A stretch of DNA of 64,000 bases from Hyphomonas polymorpha PS728 (lineage in GTDB: Bacteria > Pseudomonadota > Alphaproteobacteria > Caulobacterales > Hyphomonadaceae). Location of the stretch: the NCBI RefSeq assembly GCF_000685315.1, contig NZ_ARYM01000003.1, positions 186,001-250,000 on the forward strand, written 5' to 3'. The notes beneath the pieces are model-generated. The model made no database searches, was not told where the DNA came from, and worked only from the letters and a program-made list of their open reading frames with translations. Shown piece after piece: positions 51,595 to 59,652 of the stretch (within the stretch, counting starts at the first letter, position 1; each line of letters begins with the position of its first letter). The position numbers were made by a program, and so were the translations under genes.

Positions 51595-52572
51595 CTATTC
51601 CGGTTTCTGGATTTTATCGCCGGGCCGCAGGCCCGAGAGTATTTCATACTGGCCCGTATCGTCCACCAGCGGCGCGGCCAGCGCGACAGGGGCGTCCACA
51701 AAGCGCTCCCCCACGGCCACGCGCACAAAGTCCACCCCGAAGCGGGTCGAGACATATTCCTTCGGAATGCGGATTGCCCGGCGCTCGCCCACGGGGGCGA
51801 GAACATCCACGCGCTCCCCGAACAGCGCTGTCAGTCCACCTTGCACCGTTGCATCGGCAATGACCGACCCCTGACGAAGTTCGGGATAGACCCGCACAAT
51901 CGTGGCCGTGCGGATATCATCCGAGCGGGAAGGCAGGCGCAGCGAGATCGTCTCGCCTTCGGAAATCGTGGCGGCATGGCGTTCCGGCAGGGCAAGCCGC
52001 ACGATACCGTTCACGGTGGCAAAACTGGCAAGAACCTCACCGGGAGAGACCACCGACCCCTGCACCACATTCACATCGGTCACATGCGCGTCTGCCGGTG
52101 CCAGAATGCGGCCTTCGGCTTCGCGGGCGGAGAGGGCCCGGCGTTCGGCTTCTGTTGAAGCCAGGCTGCGCCGCAGCACGTCCAGCGCTGTGCGTTCCTC
52201 GTCCAGCCGGGCCTTTGGATAAAATCCGCGGGCGAGCAATCCTTCATTGCGCGTCAGGTCTTCCTCGGACTGGCGGATCTGGGATTTCAGCCCTTCGATC
52301 CGGGAAGAGAGAGACGCCAACTGCGGGGCGAGGGTGTCATCCGTCACGATGGCGACCACTTCGCCGGCCTTGACGATCTGCCCCTCCACGACGTTCAGCC
52401 GCGTCACCACGCCTTGCAGGCGCGAGCGTGCCGTTGCCGTGTCGCCCGCCTCAATGCGCGCGATCACAGGGCGATAGTCCACAACAATCGATTCCTCGAC
52501 GGTCAGCGTCTGGGCACTCGCCTGGCCCGAAATGGCCAGCGCGGCGATGGCTGAAACAAAAAGTGTTCGCAT
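51595..52572 (-). CDS. RND efflux periplasmic adaptor (membrane fusion protein)
   Basis: This 325-residue adaptor is read from ATG 52572, one base after the rhodanese stop; ATG 52587 is an alternative. The signal peptide is MRTLFVSAIAALAISGQASA. The biotinyl-lipoyl halves are seen in SRLQGVVTRLNVVEGQIVKAGEVVA and ADAHVTDVNVVQGSVVSPGEVL, around a coiled-coil hairpin (about residues 75-135) rich in Glu, Arg and Leu. It links the pump to an outer-membrane channel, which is not in the window. Confidence 0.9.
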   Translation of the reverse strand: MRTLFVSAIAALAISGQASAQTLTVEESIVVDYRPVIARIEAGDTATARSRLQGVVTRLNVVEGQIVKAGEVVAIVTDDTLAPQLASLSSRIEGLKSQIRQSEEDLTRNEGLLARGFYPKARLDEERTALDVLRRSLASTEAERRALSAREAEGRILAPADAHVTDVNVVQGSVVSPGEVLASFATVNGIVRLALPERHAATISEGETISLRLPSRSDDIRTATIVRVYPELRQGSVIADATVQGGLTALFGERVDVLAPVGERRAIRIPKEYVSTRFGVDFVRVAVGERFVDAPVALAAPLVDDTGQYEILSGLRPGDKIQKPE

Positions 52573-52573
52573 C

Positions 52574-52933
52574 TCAGTAACGGCCATGATCCTCGACCGC
52601 TCCGGTCGCTGGGTTGATGGAAACGCAAGGCAGTCCGGCAGATTTCCAGGCGCCGATACCGCCGGCCATATGGGCGGCTTCTGCGCCGGTTTCGGCCAGA
52701 AACTTGTCGAGGGCCATGCGCGAGCGTTTGCCCGATCCGCACTGGAAAACGATCTGGCGGCCCGGATTTGCGGGAATTGCCCGGGCGTCGAAGGTCGACA
52801 GCGGATGGAGCAGGGCGCCGTGGATGCGCTGGTTTGCAAATTCGGCAGGCTCACGAACATCGATCAGCAGCACGTCTCCGCGTTTCAGCGCGTCAAACAC
52901 CGCTTTGGGATCAAGGTCTCTCGGGTCGCTCAT
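52574..52933 (-). CDS. Single-domain rhodanese (sulfurtransferase)
   Basis: This 119-residue rhodanese has the active-site loop CGSGKRSR with nucleophile Cys65 (VFQCGSG), preceded by LLIDVREPAEF. It moves sulfane sulfur between persulfides, thiosulfate or glutathione persulfide and acceptors. A GGAGA site precedes the ATG. It is the first gene of the left-hand operon and is divergent from the sulfide:quinone oxidoreductase, whose product it would use. Confidence 0.92.
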   Translation of the reverse strand: MSDPRDLDPKAVFDALKRGDVLLIDVREPAEFANQRIHGALLHPLSTFDARAIPANPGRQIVFQCGSGKRSRMALDKFLAETGAEAAHMAGGIGAWKSAGLPCVSINPATGAVEDHGRY

Positions 52934-53006
52934 GATTGGTCTCCGTAAGCAGGCTTTCGGGATGGTTTGTCACAACCTCAATTTTCCATCTTGAGCCATA
53001 AGCAAT

Positions 53007-53035
53007 AATACGTATTTTATAAAACAATAAAATAC
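53007..53035. promoter_or_regulatory. AT-rich operator region with two overlapping palindromes
   Basis: AATACGTATT (53007-53016) is a perfect 10-bp palindrome. GTATTTTA (53012-53019) and TAAAATAC (53028-53035) form a perfect 8-bp inverted repeat around 8 nt. They lie in a strongly AT-rich tract between the divergent rhodanese and SQR genes, 36-64 bp before the SQR ATG. SqrR/BigR sites are AT-rich inverted repeats in the same kind of place, so this is the best candidate site for the two-cysteine ArsR protein. Confidence 0.6.
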
Positions 53036-53070
53036 AATTATCTTTCAAATCAAGATGGGAGCGCAGGAAA

Positions 53071-54342
53071 ATGGCTAAAATCGTCGTTCTGGGGGCCGGC
53101 CTTGGCGGTGTCATCGCCGCGTATGAAATCCGTCACGCTGTCGGGCGGGAGAGTAGCGTGGCCGTGATCAACGAGACGGACTTCTATCAGTTCGTTCCCT
53201 CAAATCCCTGGGTTCTCGTCGGTTGGCGAGAGCGCAAGGATATTGTCGTCGATCTTGCCGGTCCGATGAAGAAGCGGAACATTGATCTCATCGTTGGCAA
53301 GGCAGAACGGGTCGAACCGGAAGCCAAGCGTGTCCGCCTCAGCGATGGCCGGTTTGTCGACTATGACTATCTCGTCATTGCAACAGGTCCGGAGCTTGCC
53401 TTCGACGAGATCGAAGGGCTCGGGCCAGCCGGGTTCACCCAATCGGTCTGCCATATCGACCATGCCACTGCGGCCCACACGGCGTTTGAGAAGTTCTGTC
53501 AGGACCCTGGCCCTGTCATCGTCGGCGCGGTTCAGGGCGCGTCTTGCTACGGGCCCGCCTATGAAACCCTGATGATCATCGAGACAGAACTCCGGAAACG
53601 GAAGATCCGCGACCGCGTTCCGATGACCTTTGTAACCTCCGAGCCCTATATCGGCCATCTGGGCCTGGATGGGGTCGGAGACACGAAGGGCCTCTTGGAG
53701 AGTGAAATGCGCGAGCGCCACATCAAGTGGATCACCAATGCGCGCGTTGTGAAGGCCGAGGCCGGCAAGATGACGGTCGAGGAGGTCAATGAGGATGGCA
53801 GTGTGAAACAGGTTCACGAACTGCCGATGAAATATTCCATGATGCTGCCCGCCTTCAGAGGCGTCAAAGCCGTGCATGGTATTGAAGGGCTCACCAATCC
53901 GCGCGGCTTCATCCTGACGGACAAGCATCAGCGAAACCCGAAATATCCGGAAATCTTCGCCATCGGCGTCTGCATCGCCATTCCGCCGGTCGGCAAGACG
54001 CCGGTGCCGGTGGGCGTGCCCAAAACCGGCTTCATGATCGAGTCCATGGTCACAGCCACCGCCCGAAATCTTGCTGACATTCTGGAGGGCAACGAACCCA
54101 CCCATGAGGCGACCTGGAACGCCATTTGCCTTGCCGACTTCGGAGACAAGGGCGTCGCCTTCATCGCTCAGCCCCAGATCCCGCCGCGCAATGTGAACTG
54201 GTCTGGCTCGGGCGGCTGGGTCCATACTGCAAAAGTCGGGTTCGAGAAGTATTTTATAGGGAAGGTGAAAGCCGGAAAGGCAGAGACGTTCTATGAGAAC
54301 GCTGCCCTGGCGCTCATCAAGACCCACAAGCTGAAAGGCTGA
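53071..54342 (+). CDS. sqr: Sulfide:quinone oxidoreductase
   Basis: This 423-residue FAD enzyme oxidises sulfide to sulfane sulfur and passes electrons to quinone at the membrane. The N-terminal GAGLGG FAD motif, VIATGPEL and GWVHTAKVGFEKYF near the C-terminus are family features. Cys127, Cys159 (QGASCYGP) and Cys353 fall at the positions of the three catalytic cysteines of the well-studied Acidithiobacillus enzyme (128, 160, 356). An extra Cys301 (GVCIAIPP) is present. An AGGA site precedes the ATG. It heads the right-hand half of the sulfide module. Confidence 0.92.
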   Translation: MAKIVVLGAGLGGVIAAYEIRHAVGRESSVAVINETDFYQFVPSNPWVLVGWRERKDIVVDLAGPMKKRNIDLIVGKAERVEPEAKRVRLSDGRFVDYDYLVIATGPELAFDEIEGLGPAGFTQSVCHIDHATAAHTAFEKFCQDPGPVIVGAVQGASCYGPAYETLMIIETELRKRKIRDRVPMTFVTSEPYIGHLGLDGVGDTKGLLESEMRERHIKWITNARVVKAEAGKMTVEEVNEDGSVKQVHELPMKYSMMLPAFRGVKAVHGIEGLTNPRGFILTDKHQRNPKYPEIFAIGVCIAIPPVGKTPVPVGVPKTGFMIESMVTATARNLADILEGNEPTHEATWNAICLADFGDKGVAFIAQPQIPPRNVNWSGSGGWVHTAKVGFEKYFIGKVKAGKAETFYENAALALIKTHKLKG

Positions 54343-54366
54343 AGACGCCTTCAAGGAGAGGCAGAC

Positions 54367-54822
54367 ATGGCAGAAGACAGAATGATCGTGTGCCTGGCGT
54401 GCAGCGCGGTGAACCGCGTGCCGGAAGGCAAATCACTCACCGCAGCGAAATGTGGCCGGTGTTCAGAGGCGCTGGCAACGCCGCAGCCGGCTGACATCAC
54501 GAACGACCAGATGCGACTGCTTGAGAAGAAGGACACCGGGGCATTTGTCGTGGACCTGTGGGCGCCCTGGTGTGGTCCCTGCCGGATGATGGCGCCGCAC
54601 TATGCAGCGGCTGCCGAACATCTTCAGAGCGATGTGCGCTTTTACAAGATCAATACCGATCAACACCCCGATGCCGCCATTCGCCTCAATATTCGCGGCG
54701 TGCCAACGCTGGTCGCCTGGAAGGGCGGCCGGGAAGTTTCCAAACAGGCGGGCGCGCCCGGCGGCGCGGCGCTCGAGCGCTGGGTGCGAAGTTTGTTCGG
54801 TCTCGCGCCTTCGCCTAACTGA
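54367..54822 (+). CDS. trxC: TrxC-like thioredoxin (thioredoxin 2) with N-terminal zinc-ribbon
   Basis: This 151-residue thioredoxin has an N-terminal four-cysteine zinc-ribbon (CLACSAVNRVPEGKSL, then CGRCSEAL), as in TrxC. The thioredoxin fold carries active site WCGPC and the cis-Pro loop GVPTL. It lies 24 bp below the SQR gene. In this setting it probably reduces persulfides made by SQR and rhodanese, or the disulfide form of their partners. Confidence 0.92.
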   Translation: MAEDRMIVCLACSAVNRVPEGKSLTAAKCGRCSEALATPQPADITNDQMRLLEKKDTGAFVVDLWAPWCGPCRMMAPHYAAAAEHLQSDVRFYKINTDQHPDAAIRLNIRGVPTLVAWKGGREVSKQAGAPGGAALERWVRSLFGLAPSPN

Positions 54823-54843
54823 TCCCTCAACGGAGCAACTGAA

Positions 54844-55047
54844 ATGAACCTTGATCGTGCTGTTCTCGCTTTTGCTGGCTGCGTTGTGCTTGCCAGCCTG
54901 GCGCTCGGATATTTCGTCTCGCCCTACTGGTTCCTGCTGACGGCCTTCGCCGGCCTCAACATGTTGCAGGCTTCCGTCACGGGCTTCTGCCCGGCGGCGA
55001 TGATCTTCAAGATGGTCGGCGTGAAGGAAGGCTGCGCGTTTAAATAG
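54844..55047 (+). CDS. DUF2892 membrane protein
   Basis: This 67-residue inner-membrane protein has two hydrophobic helices and matches the DUF2892 pattern (NLDRAVLAFAG near the start, SVTGFCPAAMIFKMVGV near the end). The fold is the membrane part of YgaP-type sulfurtransferases. The conserved Cys in GFCP and a second Cys near the end could bind sulfane sulfur. It ends the SQR-TrxC unit. Such genes recur next to BigR/SqrR-controlled sulfide genes. Confidence 0.88.
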   Translation: MNLDRAVLAFAGCVVLASLALGYFVSPYWFLLTAFAGLNMLQASVTGFCPAAMIFKMVGVKEGCAFK

Positions 55048-55050
55048 GCG

Positions 55051-55079
55051 CCGGCAGCCTTCAGTCTCTCAGCTGCCGG
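55051..55079. terminator. Possible hairpin between convergent DUF2892 and TetR genes
   Basis: CCGGCAGC (55051-55058) pairs perfectly with 55072-55079 around a 13-nt loop. There is no T-run, so termination here is weak or Rho-dependent. It overlaps the 3' end of the TetR gene. Confidence 0.35.
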
Positions 55080-55768
55080 TAATGCGTCGCGATCATCTTC
55101 GAGACGTCCGTGCAGATCTGACGCGCGTCGCGATGGGGTTCCTCGAGCACCATCTCCATGGCGCTGTAGGCCAGTTCGGTCGTCAGGCGCGCGCTGGCAA
55201 TCAGGCGCTCGCGCGACGCGGGATGGCCTTGCGCCTTCATGGCGTCGGCGATGCGTTCAGCCACCATGTCGCTGGAGGCAAGGCGCACTTCCCGCAGGAT
55301 GGGGATGGCTCGCAGGGCCCTCAGCACAAAGATGTTTCCGGGGAACTGCCGGGTGATGTCGTTCACCCGTTCCTGCAGGCGCACATTGCTGGCCACTTCT
55401 TCTTCCAAGCTCTTGGTTTCCAGCCCGCCCTCGGCGATCCAGTCCAGCACCGCCTGGTCCTGCAGCGCCATGAGCCGGTCGCCCAGTTCGCGAAGAATGG
55501 CATATTTGTTCGGGAAGTAGCGATACAGGGCGGGGGGCGACAGCCCCGCCCGGCGGCACACCAGATTGGTCGACAGCCGCTCCAGCCCCACCTCGTCCAG
55601 TAACCGCCCGGCCGTGTCGAGGATCAACTCAAACGTGTCCTGCGCGCGAGCCTGCTGCGGTTGCTGCTTGGTGGCGGTCTCCACCTGCATGGGATCGGCC
55701 ACCTTGCGAGAGGTCGTTTTCTTGGCGCTGCTCATTTCCTCGGCGTTCCCCACGCTGGCTGTGCTCAT
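55061..55768 (-). CDS. TetR-family transcriptional regulator
   Basis: This is a regulator of about 235 residues. The start is uncertain: ATG 55768 is chosen, with 55795 and 55735 as alternatives. After a long polar N-terminus (Lys/Gln/Ala-rich) comes the TetR HTH (LILDTAGRLLDEVGLERLSTN, then CRRAGLSPPALYRYFPNK). It is divergent from a TonB receptor gene and is likely its regulator. A near-palindrome lies between them. Confidence 0.85.
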   Translation of the reverse strand: MSTASVGNAEEMSSAKKTTSRKVADPMQVETATKQQPQQARAQDTFELILDTAGRLLDEVGLERLSTNLVCRRAGLSPPALYRYFPNKYAILRELGDRLMALQDQAVLDWIAEGGLETKSLEEEVASNVRLQERVNDITRQFPGNIFVLRALRAIPILREVRLASSDMVAERIADAMKAQGHPASRERLIASARLTTELAYSAMEMVLEEPHRDARQICTDVSKMIATHYRQLRD

Positions 55769-55826
55769 TCTGCACACATATAGGCTAAACATCATGAAAC
55801 GGTAATTAAAGCTATTGTAAAAGTGC

Positions 55827-55838
55827 TAGTGATCGCTA
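55827..55838. promoter_or_regulatory. Candidate TetR operator between regulator and TonB receptor
   Basis: TAGTGATCGCTA is a 12-bp palindrome with one mismatched pair, in the 112-bp divergent region. It is 43 bp before the receptor start. The support is modest. Confidence 0.35.
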
Positions 55839-55880
55839 TCCAATCGCCTCCGAATAGGGATGGAAGAAAAGGATTCTGCG

Positions 55881-58133
55881 ATGAGATCTCTTTTGATCGG
55901 AACCGGGGCGGTCGCCCTTCTCTGGACCGGCAGCGCGGTAGCGCAAACCGAGGAGCCTCAGGAAGACGCCTCGGCGCGCCGCCTGGAAAGCATTGTCGTG
56001 ACCGCGCAGAAGCGGTCCGAAAACGTTCAGGACGTGCCGATCGCCATCACGGCGCTTTCTTCCTCAACGCTGGAAAAACAACGCGTTACAGACGTTACCT
56101 CGCTCGATAACCTCGTTCCCGGCCTGCGCATCGCGGCAGCGGACGCGGCTGCCAACCCGAAGATCTTCATTCGCGGCGCCGGTCTCAACGATTTCAACCC
56201 GACCTCGTCCAGCGGCGTCGGCCTGTATGCGGATGGCGTCTATATCGGCTCGCCGCTCGCCCAGTTCTCCACATTCTATGACCTTGACCGCGTCGAGGTT
56301 CTTCGCGGGCCGCAAGGCACGCTCTATGGCCGCAACACCACGGGCGGCGCGATCAACGTCATCTCCAAACGCCCGACCTTCTCGCCGGAAGGGTATGCCT
56401 CCATCGAAGCTGGGAACTTCGGCTCCGTTGAACTCAACGCCGCCTATGGCGGGCCGATCGTTGGCGACAAGCTCGCTTTCCGCATCGCTGGCCAGTATGC
56501 CGAAGATGATGGTTTCAGCACCAACGCCGTCACCGGCAACAAGGTGAACAATACCGAGCGGTATGCCGTGCGCGGCTCGCTGCTCTACACGCCAGATGAC
56601 CTCACCGACATCCTGCTGACCGTCAACACCTTCGCAAACCGCGGCGGCGCGGTGCAGCCCAAATCCCGCCAGCTGTTCCCCGCCGATCCTTCGGCAGCTG
56701 GCCCGGACGGCGCCTGCGCGCCGGCCTTCTTCCGCAGCGGCCTCTGCACCGATGCCCTGGGCTTCGCTGACACGAGCGGCGACCCCTACACGATCACCTC
56801 CGATGTTGAGGGCAAGGACAAGGTTGACCTCTGGTCGGCCGCGCTGACCATCGACCGCGAGATCGGTGACCTCACGCTCACCTCGATCACCGCCTATCAG
56901 GATGTCGAGCGCAGCGCGCATGAGAACACCGACTCCAGCCCGCTGCAGATGCTGGAAGCCTTCTACAACAACACCCAGGAACAGTTCTCGCAGGAACTGC
57001 GTCTTGCCTCCGATGGCGAGCGCCTGAAATGGGTCGTGGGCGGCTACTATATGAAGGATACGACCACCAGCGACAGCGCCTATGACATCCTGCGCATTCT
57101 CCGCCCGCTGTTCATCACGCCGGAAAACCCAACCGGTGTCAGCCCTGAAAACTCGGTCATCTATCTCGGTTATCCGTACACGCAGAAAACCGACACCTAC
57201 GCCATTTTCGGCCAGGCTGATTATGAACTTGCGCCGGGTCTCATTCTTACAACCGGCCTGCGCTGGTCGGCGGATGAAAAGTCGATGGATTATTCCACGT
57301 TGGCCGAAGGCGTTCTGCCGGTCTTCAGCTATCAGGCTGACAAGACCTTCAGCGACTGGTCCGGCAAGATCGGTCTGAAATATGACCTGACAGACACGAC
57401 CAACATCTATGCCAGCTACAGCCGGGGCTACAAATCCGGCGGCTTCTTCGGCGGCAATGCAGACAGCCCGGAACAGATCGCCCCCTACGAGAACGAAACG
57501 GTCAACGCCTATGAGATCGGCTCCAAGAGCGATCTGTGGGATAACCGCCTTCGGATGAACCTGTCCGGTTTCTATTACGACTATCAGGACATTCAGGCTT
57601 ACTCGACCGTTGAGCGCAATGGCCTGACGGTGCAGGTGCTCGATAACGCTGCAGGCGCCGAGATGTATGGCGCGGAAGCCGAGTTCACCGTGATGCCGAT
57701 CGAGAATCTCGATCTCTCGCTCGGCCTTGCCTGGCTCCATGCCGAATATGGTGAGTACAACTCTCTGGGCGACGACTATTCAGGCAATCAGATGCCCCAG
57801 GCGCCTGAGTACAGCCTGACCAGCCGCGCCGCCTACGCCATCAATACCAAGACGGGTGTGGTCATCACCCCCAGCATCGACGTGTCGTATCGCTCGAAAG
57901 TCTATTTCGACAGCACGATGCGCGAACGCCTCTCTGATCCCGAGCTCTGGCTCGTCGGCGCAGAGCTTTCGGTGATGTCGCCTGATGGCAGCATCGAAGC
58001 CGGTCTCTGGGGGCGCAATCTGACGGACGAGGCCTACCTCACCTCCGCCAACCCCATCGACAGCCTCGGCGTTGACCTGCTGACCTACTCCCGTCCGCGC
58101 AGTGCGGGCCTCTTCCTGCGCTACCGCTACTGA
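55881..58133 (+). CDS. TonB-dependent receptor
   Basis: This is a 750-residue outer-membrane receptor. I start it at ATG 55881 with AAGGA 8 nt upstream; ATG 55860 has no site. The signal peptide is MRSLLIGTGAVALLWTGSAVAQ. The plug has ESIVVTAQKRSENVQDVPIA, GVGLYADGVYIGSP and VEVLRGPQGTLYGRNTTGGA. The barrel ends in Tyr (FLRYRY). It is the largest-group type in this clade. It is followed 1 bp later by an MFS gene, so the two would import one substrate across both membranes. Confidence 0.92.
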   Translation: MRSLLIGTGAVALLWTGSAVAQTEEPQEDASARRLESIVVTAQKRSENVQDVPIAITALSSSTLEKQRVTDVTSLDNLVPGLRIAAADAAANPKIFIRGAGLNDFNPTSSSGVGLYADGVYIGSPLAQFSTFYDLDRVEVLRGPQGTLYGRNTTGGAINVISKRPTFSPEGYASIEAGNFGSVELNAAYGGPIVGDKLAFRIAGQYAEDDGFSTNAVTGNKVNNTERYAVRGSLLYTPDDLTDILLTVNTFANRGGAVQPKSRQLFPADPSAAGPDGACAPAFFRSGLCTDALGFADTSGDPYTITSDVEGKDKVDLWSAALTIDREIGDLTLTSITAYQDVERSAHENTDSSPLQMLEAFYNNTQEQFSQELRLASDGERLKWVVGGYYMKDTTTSDSAYDILRILRPLFITPENPTGVSPENSVIYLGYPYTQKTDTYAIFGQADYELAPGLILTTGLRWSADEKSMDYSTLAEGVLPVFSYQADKTFSDWSGKIGLKYDLTDTTNIYASYSRGYKSGGFFGGNADSPEQIAPYENETVNAYEIGSKSDLWDNRLRMNLSGFYYDYQDIQAYSTVERNGLTVQVLDNAAGAEMYGAEAEFTVMPIENLDLSLGLAWLHAEYGEYNSLGDDYSGNQMPQAPEYSLTSRAAYAINTKTGVVITPSIDVSYRSKVYFDSTMRERLSDPELWLVGAELSVMSPDGSIEAGLWGRNLTDEAYLTSANPIDSLGVDLLTYSRPRSAGLFLRYRY

Positions 58134-58134
58134 T

Positions 58135-59553
58135 ATGGCGCTGATGCCGACAGCGGCCGGACCGGAGGAGGCGCTGCCTCCCTCCGTGTCCGTGCCGGGC
58201 GCCCGCAAGCTGGATCGTTCCGCCTGGTCATGGGCCACCTACCAGGCAGGGCGAGACCCTTATATCGGCCTCGTCAATGGCTTTCTCTTCGCACCTTATT
58301 TCGCAACCGTGGTTGTGGGCGATGGCGTGAATGGGCAGGCGATGATCGCCCAGATGGGAATGATCTCGGGTCTGACGGTTGCTTTCATTGCCCCGGTCAT
58401 CGGGGCAACGGTAGACACCCTCGGTCCCCGCAAGCCCTGGCTTGCCCTGATCACGCTGATGGTCATCCCTCTGATGATGTCGCTCTGGTTCGCGGCGCCC
58501 GGCGGCGCGATCCTCTCCCCCTGGATTGTCGTTGCCATCCTGGGGCTGATCTCCATTCTCCTGTCCTGCGGGGAGGTGCTTTTTTCCTCCATGCTGCCCT
58601 ATGCCGCCACGCCGCGCATGCGGCCCATGGCGTCGGGATGGGCCTTGTCTCTGGGCAACGTCACGTCGATTATCCTGCTGCTATTCATCCTTCTGGCGCT
58701 GATGCTTCCGGAAAAGCCGCTTTTTGGCCTTTCGAAGGAAGCGAGCGAGCCCGACCGGATGGTGCCGATCCTGGTCGCGCTCAACTTCGCTCTCTGCGCC
58801 ATTCCGCTTTTCCTGTTCAGCAAGGATGCAGCAAAGTCCGGCGGCAAGGCCAATGCCGCTTCCGTCAAAATGGGCGTCGGTTCGCTGGTCTCTCTCATCC
58901 GGAACTGGAAACAGAATTCCGATGCGATGATCTATCTGCTCGCCCGGACGCTGGCCCAGGATGCGGGCGGCGTTCTGCTCATCCTCTGCGGCGTGTACGC
59001 TGCCGGGGTGATGGGGTGGGGCGGCACGGAAATGCTCGTCTACGGACTGCTTGGCTGTGCGGCCGGGCTGATCGGAGGCGTGCTCGCCGGCTGGCTGGAT
59101 GAAACCTTCGGCCCGAAGATCGCTTTCCAGATAGAGATTGCCGGCTCCGTGGTTGGCTTGATCGGGATCATCGGGGCGGCGCCTGCGCAAATCCTCTTCA
59201 TGCCGGTCACCGATCCCCAGCCTGTGTGGAATGCGCCGATGTTCTCGACACTTCCGGAACTTGTCTTCGTATTTTTCGGCTTTTCCGGCTTCGTGTTCCA
59301 GATTGCGGCCTGGTCTTCCAGCCGCACACTGCTCACGCGCCTGGCGCCTGCCTCCCAGATGGGCGCCTTCTTCGGTCTGGCCGCACTGGCGGGAAACTCC
59401 ACCAGCTGGCTTGGCCCGATGCTTGTCGGCATCTTCACGGCTGTCTTCCATTCGCAACAGGCGGGTTTCGTCCCCGTCACCCTCCTGTTTGCGGCAGGGT
59501 TCCTGCTGCTCTTCTTCGTGAAGGGCGGCGGCAAGGAACCCGACCCGGCCTGA
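58135..59553 (+). CDS. MFS transporter, ATG22/UMF1-like
   Basis: This 472-residue inner-membrane protein starts at ATG 58135, directly after the receptor stop. About 12 TM segments are visible. The N-terminal YQAGRDPYIGLVNGFLFAPYF matches the ATG22/UMF1 group of MFS proteins, which in yeast and bacteria move small organic molecules such as amino acids. Its coupling to a TonB receptor suggests a role in the same uptake. A bidirectional terminator follows. Confidence 0.85.
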   Translation: MALMPTAAGPEEALPPSVSVPGARKLDRSAWSWATYQAGRDPYIGLVNGFLFAPYFATVVVGDGVNGQAMIAQMGMISGLTVAFIAPVIGATVDTLGPRKPWLALITLMVIPLMMSLWFAAPGGAILSPWIVVAILGLISILLSCGEVLFSSMLPYAATPRMRPMASGWALSLGNVTSIILLLFILLALMLPEKPLFGLSKEASEPDRMVPILVALNFALCAIPLFLFSKDAAKSGGKANAASVKMGVGSLVSLIRNWKQNSDAMIYLLARTLAQDAGGVLLILCGVYAAGVMGWGGTEMLVYGLLGCAAGLIGGVLAGWLDETFGPKIAFQIEIAGSVVGLIGIIGAAPAQILFMPVTDPQPVWNAPMFSTLPELVFVFFGFSGFVFQIAAWSSSRTLLTRLAPASQMGAFFGLAALAGNSTSWLGPMLVGIFTAVFHSQQAGFVPVTLLFAAGFLLLFFVKGGGKEPDPA

Positions 59554-59588
59554 GTTTCCTCCCAGCCATCTAGGATTCAGGCCAAAAG

Positions 59589-59624
59589 AAAGGCGCGGAG
59601 GCTGTCCCCTCCGCACCTTTTGAC
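59589..59624. terminator. Bidirectional terminator
   Basis: AAAGGCGCGGAGG (59589-59601) pairs with 59608-59620 (one mismatch) around a 6-nt loop. It has T-rich sequence on both strands and serves the converging ATG22-type and dimethylformamidase-like genes. Confidence 0.85.
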
Positions 59625-59652
59625 TTTTGTACTTAAGCGGATGAACCGGCGA

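Noticed and set aside
48283-52158. A 1291-codon open frame on the + strand
   Set aside because: It is antisense to the RND pump and adaptor, has His/Arg/Gln-rich composition typical of reverse-strand GC-rich frames, and shows no domain motif.
51595-52860. 421-residue reading of the RND adaptor
   Set aside because: The extra N-terminus is the wrong-frame image of the rhodanese gene; the signal peptide begins at ATG 52572.
56064-57740. A 558-codon open frame on the - strand
   Set aside because: Antisense to the TonB receptor, which has clear plug and barrel motifs; the antisense product has none.
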